This document shows, piece after piece, positions 23,901 through 37,752 of a DNA stretch of 64,000 nucleotides. The notes beneath the pieces are model-generated. The model saw only the letters and a list, made by a program, of their open reading frames with translations. It did no database searches and was not told the origin of the DNA. Source of the stretch: Silurus meridionalis (taxonomy: Eukaryota; Chordata; Actinopteri; Siluriformes; Siluridae); contig NC_060885.1 in the NCBI RefSeq assembly GCF_014805685.1, positions 16,972,632 through 17,036,631 of the forward strand. Direction: 5' to 3'. The position numbers and the translations under genes were made by a program. Position 1 is the first letter of the stretch; each line of letters opens with the position of its first letter.

Positions 23901-26900
23901 GGACTCTGAATCTAAAGAGCCAGACTACTATGCTGAACCTGCCACCCACATCTTTATGTTTCCCTAATAGATAATAGTGAAGCTTGGCATTAGTCAACTG
24001 CAGGGCATTCTCTCAGAGCAGTTCGCTTTATTCCGTGCAAAGCCTTTGGGCTTCTTAAAATGATCTGTCAGTCTGGGTCAGAGATGCGTCTCTGAGGAGC
24101 TGCCTGCCTCACTCTTTTGGCTCAGAAAACCTCTTCTGAATTGTAGACCTTCAAGCTTTTTCCTGAACATGAAGGAAGACTGGGATGCTCTAAATCAGCT
24201 GAGTGGGCTGCTAGCAGTGCTTTTGATGTGCCATGCAGCTAATCTGAAAAGCCTGGTCAAATAAACCTTGTGCATAAATCAAGTGGGAGGCTTATGTTTG
24301 CCTGTCTGGTCCAACTGTGCAGTGACAGTAAAAACAGAGTTCTGGTGGGCGCTTTGCTTAGTTCTAGTCTTTTCATGGTACATGACTGATTGGATTCTCA
24401 ATTGAACAGCAACTGAATGCGAACACATGTATTTGCGAGCTGTGAGAAGCCCACATGCCTGTTAGTAGCCCAGCAGCGTTATCTTTGTGTGGGATGTGAG
24501 ACCATTCTGAGGCCTTTACCACACTGATACATCTGATACATTTTGATATAGCCTTCCTACATTAAATCAGTATAACAGTCAAACAGCGGATCTGTCAGGA
24601 ATTTTAATGTCTCTATATCACTTCAAAGGAGAGGAAAGACCTCATACTAGGTAGAGGAAATGAACTGTAAATGATATTATTCACAGTTCCAGCTTCATCC
24701 TGAGCTCAGGTAACTTGTAATTCTTGTGTCCAAGTAAATTTTTTTTATTGGTGCATTGGCCCCCACTCCTGACAAAATCTCCTAGGTGTGAATAGGTGTT
24801 TGTGTATATGTCGGTGTGTCTTTAATCTCCTTCAATTAATTGGTGAATTGTTCAGGGCATATGTGTCTGTGACTCTTAATGGATGCTGAACTACTGTGTA
24901 AATGACTTCATCTTTAAAAAAAAGACCTCATCTGTTATTACATATGTTTCATTACTTACAACCAGGCTACAAGTATGAATCACTCTTACACCATGTTATT
25001 TCTTAAATGTAAGGAAGAAGCTGATCCTGTTCATGCAGTCTTGCTGTTTGCTTTTAAAACCTCATGTGCACAAACAACCACATGCATGCATTAAATTCCT
25101 ATTATGCGTGCCTCTAAAGCGCAGTTCAATTTTGAAACAGCGTGTTAAGAGATTAGAAGGCTGCCAATCAGTGTTGTCATGCAAACGATGTGAAATATTG
25201 CGCAGCACTCAGCGATGAGACATGGTCCTGTGAATGATATCCATGACGGCGCACAGTCAGAGGAGTTCTCTGGAATATCTGATATCACAAAGCACTCACT
25301 GGTTATCAAATACAACCAGATGTCACCAGATATTTATGTGCTCAGATAGATCTTGATAAAGATATATGAACTGTTCATAAGAGATTAAGTTATAACTGGA
25401 TTATTTTGGCAGGTTCTAAAATAAATAAGAAGAACCCCATAGCGGCTTATGATATCAGGAGTATCACACAGACTTCAAAATGAGAGGTTCCCAGAGATCA
25501 AGTGAAGGCTAGCAGTGTTACTTTGGCTTTATCAGGGAGGGATGAACAGTGTTGAACATTTGACATATTGTCTCTGATACACAATGCAAAGCCCAGTTTT
25601 CATACTTATGATACTTTATGAATATAAAACCTCTGCAGTCAGTTAGCTAACGTTATAGCTATCTACATTCTTTTATAGTATTCCCAAGGGTATCATAAGG
25701 TTTTCTAGCACTATTACAGCTTTGTAAGGTGAGATAATGTAGTAGCGATGCTAATGTGTTTCTTAGAATGCTGTTATGTTTCTTATTTAATTTGGCTTTT
25801 TTTATATTGCAGTATATGGTTATCGCTAAATATCTTGAACGTCTTGATAATATTTAAAAGCTCTATCTCCCGACCCACATGGCTAGGCACACGTTTTGAC
25901 ATTAGGAGCTCGTGCTGTGGCAGTGTTTCTGTGTGGTGTGGCACAGTTTCATGCTGTGACTCATGCTTGTGTTTGCTCATCATCGCAATGATGAAGAACA
26001 TATTATCAGATCATTTTCTACTCACGCTGCTGTCTGAGTGTAAAGTACAGAACGTAACAACACATGCCATGTAAACACTTGTGATGATTTTGTTTGCAGA
26101 TATGTTTAATACGCCTAGAGAAACAGTGAACCAAACACAGAAGTCTCGCCACCAAATACAATACCTTCTTCTGCAAGATTTTTGACGCTTGTCTGGACAA
26201 TAAATAATGCAAATACCAGGATACCAACATCATGTCTGCCAAGTGCTATAGATCACCCAAGGTTTGAAGTTTTAGCCTTTTAGAAAGTGACATCATTTAT
26301 GACTTTATTGTACAAGCTAAATGGGCAAAGCTTTTTTCATTATGATGGAGCAGAAAGGCGTTTAGTTGGGTGAGGCGGTTTGATTAATGTTATGCAAATG
26401 GAAAAGTTGATATTGTGCCAATCATAGAGCAATTTAGGTCTTGAAATGAAATGCCAAAGTGCCATGCTTTTTTATGGGGAATGCTTATTCTTCTATGGTC
26501 TGAAACAGGGCTTTCTGGCAGTCATTTTTTATGTACTGTAAATTTTTAGAGGATTGTATTTCTGAAGCCTCTACAGCAAACGGCATGTAATTTACAGAAT
26601 GGCGGGTATTTACTGTAGGAGTAACAGCAAATAAGCTGTATATCTCTACAGCTACTGACACATGCAGTGGTTACTTTCACCGACTTATAACATCAGCTCT
26701 CATTTTCACTGTATGATGCTCACTATCTTGCTAAAAATCCAATTTACTCTTGCTTCATACTTTCTCTTGCTTGTTATAATCCTTGTGAAACTGCATTAAA
26801 CAGAAAAAAAAATGATTTAAAGTTTAAGTCCAGTCTTCATATTTGCCAACACTTCTTATTGGCATGCAGAACAGCAATAAGCAATGTTTGCACAGTGAAT

Positions 26901-29900
26901 AATTGGTAAAAATGCTCACAAATGTGGCTGTAAAATCCCCGAACAGAACATTTCTGATAAAACAATTTCACTATTTGAGTGCACACATTGGGAATTATGC
27001 AAATCCTGCCTAGAGACCAGTGCGATATATAGAGCAGTGATACATTGTCTTCCATTTCTTTTGTTTTATCTCCTACGAGACTTATTCTCCTCTAACTGTC
27101 TGCTTTTTTTTCTTCCTCTTTTACTCGTCTGCTTCACGTTTCACCAGGAAGTAGAGGTCAGTAATATGTTCTAAATCTGTCTTGTGTCCTTGGCTTTCTT
27201 TTGATGCTTCTTTTTAAGATGAAGAATTTATAAGCATTTTCTTTTTAACTCCAACCTACTTGTGTCTCTCAAATTCCCTCCTTTTGTGTTGTGTTACTGA
27301 AACTTTTACCTAATGATTGTTTTTTACTTAATGTTACTGTTCATACAACATTTCTAATGATTTAATGATATGGTATTTAGAATACATATAGATTTATCTC
27401 ACCAATTAAATCTTTCTCTCCATCTCTTCAGGATGATTACATCAGGTCATGGGATGAAAATCAAGGTTCAAATGAAAGTAAGTTTCATACCCGTCTTTTG
27501 AAAGCAGAAGATAAATATAACAGTCAAATCTAGAGTTCATGAAGACAGACATCCTCATTAAACCTGCAGCCCAGGATTATCTATATGTACAACTTTATAG
27601 CTGATATGAAATGACCTCTACAAAGTGCTCTAGTGGAGAAATGGCCAGACACGTTTCAACACTGTATCTTGATTTGCAGTTTAAATGATGACCACCGAAT
27701 CGAGGAGTCCATTATCACATATCTCAGAATGTAATTAATGAATCATTGTCAGTTCCAATGAAGGCCTAATAAGAGTCCTGGAGGCTTGATTTAGCACTGA
27801 GTGACATTGGCTTTGTTCTGACCCACTTAAACTGCAGACATCAAAGGAGTTCCTGCATTTCCAGACATCTTTTTGGTTAGCACTCAAAGTCTGCAGCAAA
27901 GTCAACTCTGTGACTTCTAGTGATTTTATAGAAATGAAGTATTTAAAAATGTAAGCACAAGTTCATTCTCACTATTAGGCTTTGCAATACAAATGCATAA
28001 AGCAACATTTTATTTTTATGTATTGGTATATTTGGTATTTGTGTGTGTTTTTGTTGTATAGCATGGCATTCCGCTTTGTTTTTCTAATGAAACTACAGAA
28101 TCTAAAAAAAGACATTTCTTTTAAATTACTTTTTAATTAGAAAAACTACACACTGAGACATACTTTTATTCTAACAGTTATTTGGTGAGGAATGGATGTA
28201 TTTTGCTTTGTTTTAGCTAAAGTATCAAGTCTTGGTTAAATAATGAAGCAGAAGAAAGACATTTTTGTGACTCCATATAACTAAATCAGTCTGATGTAGT
28301 GTCCACTGTAACAACATACTAGACAGAGATTCACTCCTCTTTATAGTATGTTGTTACAGTGCACACTACATCATACTGATTTGGAACAAAAAAGAGACCT
28401 TTTTATAAACAGTTTTGGGTTGTCATGTCTCATTGGGTCTGGCTTTGGAACAGCAAAATTGATCAGAAGAAACGTTGGCATTCAGCGGCTCTTTTGCATG
28501 TATATGATTAACATTTATAGATGGAAATGATGCTGTTGGAATGTCAGAGTCTATACTCACAATTACATACGGTCAAACATGGTGGCTAATTATAGATCAC
28601 TTTTATGTAAAAAATCCCTCAATAATATACCATCGTCATCCATAATTATGTGGAAAAACATCATACATGTAAAATGACCTATAAGGTACAAAACAATTAT
28701 ACTGTATTATCTAGTGCACATTAGTCATATTTATTCTCAAACATCTGGAGATACATATATTTTAGTCTTTTCAGCTAAATCCAACCCTCTTATGTTTAAA
28801 AATTGTAACACATCAGAGTGTCACATTTAGAGCTCTTTGTTTAATCAGGAGTTTGTGTCTGGCATTCAGATCTAAGACCGTGATGAAACAATGCATGAGC
28901 TGGACGGTTAGGCCAAGGGGCAGAGGCAGAATTCATGCAAAAGCAGTTGGGATTTTTTTTACTTTTTCCCAAGCTGAATTTAGCTCTGCCACAACACAGT
29001 ATGTTTAATTTGGAATTGTAACTTGGTTAAAATCAAATCTGACAAAACATGTCCAGAGAGTGAAAATGGAGAATCAGGGGTAAAGAAATATATGTCTAGG
29101 GGGAAAAGGTAATGGAATTCTTGTCACTTATCACAGTCCAGCATTTGTGCTATCTCTATAGTGGGTCTGTTGCTATGGCAACATCATCATTCTTGTGTTT
29201 TCTTTAATCTTAGTGAGGGTGTTGTGATGCAACATGGTTTATAGATCCACCCTGATACAGCCATGGTACAGCTGAATACAATCATGCTTCTAAAGGAAAG
29301 TAAAAATAATTCTTACCATGACAGCGATACAATGCTGATGATGGGACTGTAATGCAAAACTAAGCACATAAAATGCGAAGTGACTTAAGCATAGATGTGA
29401 TTGCAAATGAATAAAAAGGGCTTTAAACAAACAGTACATATTAAAACCACTACGAAAAATTTAATTGTCATCTTATGTATTAGTTTGAACAAAACTGGAT
29501 AGTGTATGGAATCATTAAATGTGTATTTTCACATAATTTGTAAATTTGGATGTTAGCTTGACAGAAAGAATGTCACAGAAGCTCATGAAGATTTGCTTTA
29601 CAGATATTTGAATGGGTTTGCTTATTTTATGTTAGCCTTATACTTATCAAATGTAGATCACCTGACATACAAGTTATTACAAAATAAGTTATTTTGTTTA
29701 TCTTTATGCATTTAACCACTGTTTCTCTGTAAGCCTGAATTAGTTGAGAGATAATTGTAGTCTCTGAAAAGCCTGTTTGCCCCCAAAGTGGTTGCTATTA
29801 TATACTAAAAAGATTTCGCTCCTCCTACAGATGTAGACACCACTAAAGACCCCTGCCAGAAGGTGAAGTGTAGCCCACACAAGGTGTGTGTTGCCCAAGG

Positions 29901-32900
29901 CTACCAGCGTGCTGTGTGTGTCAACCGCAAGAAGCTGGAGTACAGGCAAGATTAACTCATCCATTAACAATTCATCTTACTCTCTTTCAAAGATTTAAAG
30001 GTTGTTTCATTGGCAAACAAAAAGTAAATTTCTATCGCTAAAGCTTGGGTGCAGACTTTGGGGACACATTAGAAAATAACTATAGAAAGATGTAAAGAGA
30101 AACAAATGTCTGTCTCCCTAAAAGGATTTTCCTTATGCTGTATATAGAAATCACAGTAAATTACCCTCAATTATTGATTTTATGCAGGTGCATATCAAGA
30201 TCCTTGTCTTACACTAATATTGTAATAATAATATTCCATTCAAAACACATTTAGGGCATGGCTTTCAACCTTGCTATGAGGTCATCTGAAATGTTTATCT
30301 GGGAGGGTCGCAGGAACTCTTTAGCAGCCGTTATTGATAATGCCGTTCTATGTACATGAACTTGATTTATGGAATATTTCATTCAATTTGGATCTCCTCT
30401 TAAGCCTATTTTACACCAGACTGCAGCGGTGCCTCATCCATCATGCTGTCATGTTAATCAATTTGGCCTTTTCACTGACAGAGCACAGAGCGGTTATTTA
30501 AAATAGAAATACACATTTTTGGGTGGCATGCTCGTGGTTTCAAACTAGAAATAACACATAATACTCATGCTGTAGCTTTCAGTGTATGCTCATGCTTTAT
30601 TTGCTCATATGCCCATATTTTAAATTGCACATGGGTGAATATTTGAGTCTGTTGAGTGCTCTGGCTTTGGTTAAAATTTAATGAACGTTTATAGCAGGAG
30701 TATGAATATTTATTATATTTACAAAACCACAGCACAGAAATAAAAGCCCCACACCCCAGAACACGCATTCTGCAATGCTTCTGATGTAAACTAGGCTTAA
30801 CACTCATGTTACCACAACCTGACCAAACTGACAAACTCAACCATTGCTAGCACATATTTATGGGACTCAGCGTTCAGTGCACTTGTGTGCATCAAATCAA
30901 AGTAGTGATCCAGATGGAATGTAACAGCTGAAATGAAATGCACAATTTTGACTGCATCTCCTGAAGCTGCGGTGAGATTCACAAGCCCAGGCTGCATGAT
31001 AGACACGGTGAGTGTAGAGTGCCTGCAGTTGAGTGATCTCACACAGTGATTTAAAAAAGCATGTGTTACATATGGTACCAATTTGTCATATTTCCCGCTT
31101 TGATTGATTGATTTATTTAATAGGGACAGTACTGATTGATCAACAGTAAGATACTGTAAATAGTTAGCCTGAATAGCTGATTTTTATCTGTTGCCCCTTG
31201 CCAGATTTTTTAAAAGGCAACCTAAAAATCAAACACACAATAAGTTATCACACATAAACATACAATAACATTTACAATTACATACAATAACACTACAAAG
31301 GATAATAATGGCAGTATCGATGATATGCATATAACTACAAATATGATTTGCTTTTAACGATTTCTTTAATTTATATTAAAATGATAATAATATAAATATT
31401 AATATAAATGTTAATAATTTGTACTACTCCTTAATTTATTTGGTGAAGTATTTCAATAGTTAATGGCTCTGGTACGCATACACTGTACAGCACAATCTCC
31501 TCTAGTAAATGCTCTTGTTACTCCTGTCCTTCTGCCTTGATGTATAACGATGAAATGTAATGTTCAATATACAGTAAGTGATTTTATGTTTTTATGTATT
31601 GGCTTGTTCAAATGAATTTGAATCCTCAGATAGAAGGTTGTCTAGCATTTATTTAAAGTAATGCACTATGAATGTTTTAAAATAGCATGCCTATTATTGC
31701 TGCTGAATGAGACTATAGGGGTAGGGAGGGGGTTGACTTTTTTTTTTTTTTAAATGAGGACACATACCATAAAAAGATTGGGTCTCCTGCCTTTTTGAGA
31801 ATTATCTGTATGCAATATTGTATATTACTGATTATGCAATAAGTACATATTATTACACACTGTATCTTACACCACTTTTTTACTGTAAACCAAATGTACA
31901 CGTCACATAAGCATCTGCAATCTTAAAGCTGTTTGGGGAAACAAACCTCTAGTTTTCATATCCATGTTAACTCAATAATAATTTAAAAATTATTATGTGT
32001 GGATTCACATTGAGAATTTGGCATGGTGGAACTGTTCGCTTCCTGGTTTGGTGCCTGAACATTAGAGATGATTGCTCTGTACTAAAGAACTTTAGATTTA
32101 TCAATATTTTCTCTAATGGTTGCTGTTAGTGAAAAACCCTGGGTCTGGAACAGCATGATACCCCTGTTTGCCTCAGCATAGTCTCCCTAGAGGAAAGCAC
32201 TGACAGTTTTGCAGCCTTATTGCTGATTAAAAAGTGTTTAAGGAAACTCTGATTGCAGCTGCAGTGAAGGTAGATGAAACCAATGCAGTAAGCAAACAAA
32301 GATCAGTTTCTGTCTGCTGAAGAAAACATCATTCTTAGATCAAAACTCACAACATGTTGTATAAAACAAAAAAACTAACCGAAAAACTGATTTTATGTTG
32401 TGGAATTCTGTCTTCGATATCACAGGATATAATGTGTTTAATTAATCTACACTTAGTTGTTTATTCTGATCTAGGTCCAAAATCTGGAGCCTGTCCCAGG
32501 AACACTGGGGCACCTAGGAACATTTTATCATAGCCAGTCTGCTTAGAGATAAACATGCAAAGAAACCACAAAAAAGTAACACAAATTGCACATTAGTCAT
32601 GTTCTGAGTATGAATTGGTTTAAAAAAAAAAAAAAACATGAATGTGGTACAATATATGGACAAAATATTGTGTTGCTTTTTGAACATCTTATTCTAAATG
32701 TTGTCCCTATTTGCCATTATAATAACCTACAATCTTTGTAGAGGATGTTAGACTAGATTTTGGAGTTCTAAATCATCCCAAAGGTGTTCAATAGGGTTGA
32801 GGTCTGAGCTCTGTAGCAGTCTACTCGAGATCTTCTTCTCCAAACCTTGTAAACCATATCTTTCTGAAGCTCGCTTTGTGTAAAAGGGGAGATTTTAGGT

Positions 32901-35900
32901 TAAGGTGTAGTAGTTCAAGGAAGGGAAATATTTAATGTTAACACATCCAAAAACATCCTATACAATTGTGTGCCTCCATTTATTTCCACATATGGTTGAA
33001 AAAGTCAGGTGTCCTAATACATTTGTACATATTGTAGTTAGCAGAACCTTCTAGGCATAGACTTGAAACCCAATAGAAATTGGGTTCAATTTTTGCATCA
33101 AAAAGCAAAAGGATGTGCTTGCCTCAGTCTATAAGCAGTCAGTTGACTTTTTTGAGTGTTACAATGATGAGTATAATTTTACAGGCTGAAGCATTCAATG
33201 GTGGGTCAGCAGGAGAACAACTGTAAACCGTGTCCCATGTCCTCCTCTGGGCCTGTGTGTGGTTCTGATGGACACAACTATGCTTCTCAGGTAAAACAAA
33301 TCTGCCACCAATGTGCAAATATGATTTTGTTATTTATTTATTTTGATCTTATTTCCAATGTCAGGAGAGACTCTGAATTATTGTCAAAACTAACAAAGTA
33401 TATGTTTTTTGTGCAAGTGATTTATTTTTGTGCATGCTACTGAAGAAAAGACTGAAGAGTCATTGCTTGTAGTTATTTATCCTTTCTGACTCTGCTATGA
33501 ATCATCATGTGCAGCGGCAGTGGGTTGCTTTATTAGTTTCTTTGTCATCATGGATATCGCATTCATGGTAACCCAAAAGTTCCACAAAACCTTAGATGAA
33601 AAGCCAAAAGGAATTGGAAATATCAGGGGGTGGGAGGGCGAGTACACTTAAGAAACATAGAGAGAGACCTGAAGATGAAGAGAGAGAAATGAAAGGCGAT
33701 TTATGCATAGTCTTGTTTTATCCCTCGCTGACCTTGTTGAGAGTCTGAGGTACTGAAGGAAATTAGTTTTCCAAGAAAGATGATGCCTTATCTGAATGAG
33801 ATATCATTTTTCTTGTGGTCACCTTTATAAAATATTTGTACAGAATCTTGACTATAACTGGAATTTACCCTGAATACATTGCATGAACAATTGAACACAT
33901 TTATACTTTATTAAAATAATTTTTTATTTAAATCATCAGCTGTTTCTTCCAATTGGAATTTCTGAATTTGAAAAATCCCACTGCTTAGACAAAGTGCTCT
34001 TATGTCCTGCCTCACAATAATAATCCAATGTTCTCACAGCAAGTCTTATCATATCTGAACCATCTTTTCTGTGTGCCTGTGTGTGGTCATTCATTTCAGT
34101 GTAAGCTGCAGCATCAGGCCTGTCTCACAGGAAAAGAACTGAGTATGAAGTGCACTGGTCCCTGCCCATGTTCCATTACAGCTATGCCAAGTACAGTGAC
34201 AGACAGTAAACGTGGTATGTAGCACTTTTTCACTGACCATCAAATGACTGCAGCTTTTCTATTAATATAACTTCCTCCATCACTGGACTACCGCAAAGCT
34301 TAAACAGCTCTGTGATTTATTTATTTATTGCAGCACCTGCACACATAGCTTTGTTTTTTGCTGCTGGGGAAATTCTCCTTCAGATCACATGTTTGGAGTA
34401 GTGGCCTACTGCAGTACTGTGCCGCTATTAGCCATTCAGTGAACTTACAGTGCAGATTTACTCTGCCATTCACTAAACTCATTTCCATAAGTCATAGCCA
34501 ACAGGGACTCTCATCACGTCCAAATGCGTGTGATTTACAAACACAATTGAGCTAGTTTGCAAGAAAATGAGTGGGTTGCTAGTGCCAGATGCAGTGAAGG
34601 ATTCTAATTATAATGGACCTTTTTCAAGGACATTATACCAGAGCAATAAAACAACAGGTCGATGTGAAATTCTATACAACTGTACAACGTGAACGATTTA
34701 GAGGCATAACCTGACACATTAATTGATAAGACTGCGCTTGCTTAGAAACAGCCTCAAGGCATTTTTCTCTAAAATCCCCTATATTTCCCCCTGTAACACA
34801 GAGTACTGGTTCATCAGCATTCCACAGTTTATTGAGTCTTTCTGTCTTTTTCTTTGTGGATATCTTTGGGAGGTTGTGCTGCCCTGTATCACGGATGCCA
34901 AAAGGCTCCAATGGTTTCAATATTTCAAAGAGCAAAGTAGATCTTTTTCAGTTGCCTTTCCTATAACCAATTACTTATCTTGTTTTTTTCCCCCTCTCTG
35001 TACATTCTGCTTTTCCTCTCACTCTGTCCTACAGACAGTTGTACAGGCCAGGACCTTGCAGATTTGGGTGATCGTCTGCGGGACTGGTTCCAGCTGCTTC
35101 AGGGCAACGCCAAGCAGAACAACACACGCAAGCCTGCTGCAGCCACCTCAGCATCAAGTAAGGCCCTAAGCTCTCAGCTCTCTGCTCAACCATTGATTTG
35201 TTGCTGAAAAAGATTACACCAAGGAGGTTTTGCTGAGGCTGCCCTAATCCAAGGCTCACTGCTGAGAAAGTGTACACAGTTAGCATGTTATATCAGAAAT
35301 GTGCTTCTAAGTGCAAGTTGTTTTCTTTGAATCTGAATTTGCACAAATATTTCTAAACCTGCTTTCCCACCTGCCATAAAAATAATAAAAAATCAGGATC
35401 AGTTTAGTTCAATTATGTTGCTTTAAAATAGCGTTTAATATTTAACAATGCATTTTTCTGTACAGTTTTGGACCGCACTCTAGTGGCAACCTGTAAGGAT
35501 TCCATTGGATGGATGTTTTCAAAGTTGGACACTAATAACGACCTCTATCTGGACCAGACTGAGCTGGCTGCTATTAACCTGGACAAATATGAAGTGTGTA
35601 TCAGGCCCTTCTTCAATTCCTGCGATTCTTACCGTGATGGCAAAGTCTCCACCGCTGAATGGTGCCTCTGCTTCTGGAGAGAGAGTAAGCTAAATTCATA
35701 CATAGAGTACCTTATGACCTCTTGACCATAGCTGGATTACCGTATTTTCTGGACTATAAGCCGCTACTTTTTTCCCACGCTTTGAACCCCGCGGCTTAAA
35801 CAACGAAGCGACTTATTTATGTATTTTTCCTGGGTTTTTCTCGGTTTTACAAACTGCAAGCTAAAAAACTGAGCCCCATAACATTAGACTAATAAAACTG

Positions 35901-37695
35901 CCGAACGGGTTTAGGTGAACCAATTAAAACTCTTTATATTAAATCGCGCTCCCACTGAATCGGGCCGCACCACATCATAAATATGGATGATGTTCCTCTG
36001 ACGTTTTACCGCTCACTCGGAATGTCTACAGGAAATGCGAATCATTCGTCACGCTGAAAACAACCGGGCATGAAAAAACACACTTCACCTGTGTTCTGAG
36101 CTGCACGGCATCGGGAGAAAAGCTTCGTGATTTTTAAACGCGCGACGATGCCAAAAGATAAACTCCAGAGAGAAATTGTTGTGAAAGGAAGGAGGAAGAC
36201 AGTGAACAATGACTTTGTTGGTACTGTTTAGATACAAGCCGTTGTAACGCGTTGAGTCAGGGTCATGGGAGAGCTCGCTAACTCCAGTTGCAACAGAAAT
36301 CATATAAGCACAAACAGGTTTCCAAACCCGTGCTTTTTTATTTTTCTTGGCAACAAGCGTTACGGGTTAGACAAAGAAACTTAGAAATGAGCATCAGAAA
36401 ATAATAAGGACATATTCCTCGGTCTTGCACACGCAGTAATACCGGGAAAATGCGGCAGCAGGCTATTCCCAAAATGCTGCTCTGCTCTTAAAGGCGCCAC
36501 AACATATTTCACCCGTTACACCGTGTAACAGACACTGTCTTTCGTTAAAGCCTGTATGAAGTTCATTAGATTCAGTGTAGACACCGGCTTATAGACAGGT
36601 GCGGCTTATTTATGTTCAAAATAAAAATCTTCAAATTCAGTGGGTGCGGCTTATATTTGGGTGCACTTAATAGTCCGGAAATTATGGTACTTTATATAAT
36701 TACAGAAGTTAAACATTCTTGAGGTGATTTCATTTCATTTCATTGAGCTTTTTTGCCTTCTTTTTTGCCTCTTGGCCTAAACATGCCAGTCTATATTTGG
36801 CATAAACAGTCTATATTTTTTTAGATTTATCTTTTTTTAAATATTAATAAGATGTTACATCATGGTCTAAAAATAGATAAATCTAAAAAAATATAGACTG
36901 TGTATGCCACTAGCCTGTGTATATTATGTAGAAAAATGAAAAAGGCAAAGAAGTTGTTTAAAACCAAAAATATTACAAAAGCTCCTATATTTCTCCTTTG
37001 CTAGTTTTTTATGTTAAACAATGATCCTGAATGACCCAGATGCGTATCAGCAATTACTGGGAAGATTAAAGATTGCTATTAATGTCTGATGTACTGGTTA
37101 ATGGCCGTATCCTTCACAATGACAGAACTCATTCAAACTGCAGTGGATTAGGCTTAATTGGTTTTCTAAATATAATCAAATATTTGAGGGCAAAATTCAA
37201 CCATATGTGGGATGCTTGGATTAGAGTAATCCAAAGCCCTCAACTCCTTCACAAACAGTTTCACCCTCCCTGGCTGAGTAAAGCACAAGAGTGAGGGGAG
37301 TACGGCATGCTCAGTTTTGTTATAGTGTCTAGAGATTTTGTTTGTGTAAGGAAAAGAATAAAAGAACCATCTATCTTTTTCCACTGCCTATTCATGGAAT
37401 TCTGTACTGAAAAAAGAACTACAGTTTCATGTGACTGAGGATTAGCAGATGTTTTATGTGTGGGTGGCAGTGTTGTGTTTGCTAAGGGGAAATCCCTTTT
37501 TATATTCTTGTGTGTTTGTCAGTGGGGCAAAGTGGCATATTGCATATTGTTAACACTACCAGGCTTCTTCCCTCTGTGTGCATGTGTGTGTGGGCATGCC
37601 TATGCAATAGAACAGGATGAGACTGTTTTACAAAAACAAGCATATGTTCCACCCTCTAAAACAGGAACGGCACAGAGAAGAATCTCTGCACACAC

Positions 37696-37752
<57 letters not shown>

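Noticed and set aside
25748..26074. 108-codon open frame on plus inside spock2 intron 1
   Set aside because: Composition is Leu/Ile/Cys-rich as expected from AT-rich intron DNA; no family likeness and no promoter or splice context.
34723..35169. 148-codon open frame overlapping spock2 exon 7
   Set aside because: Out of frame with the testican reading, which explains this exon with correct splice borders.
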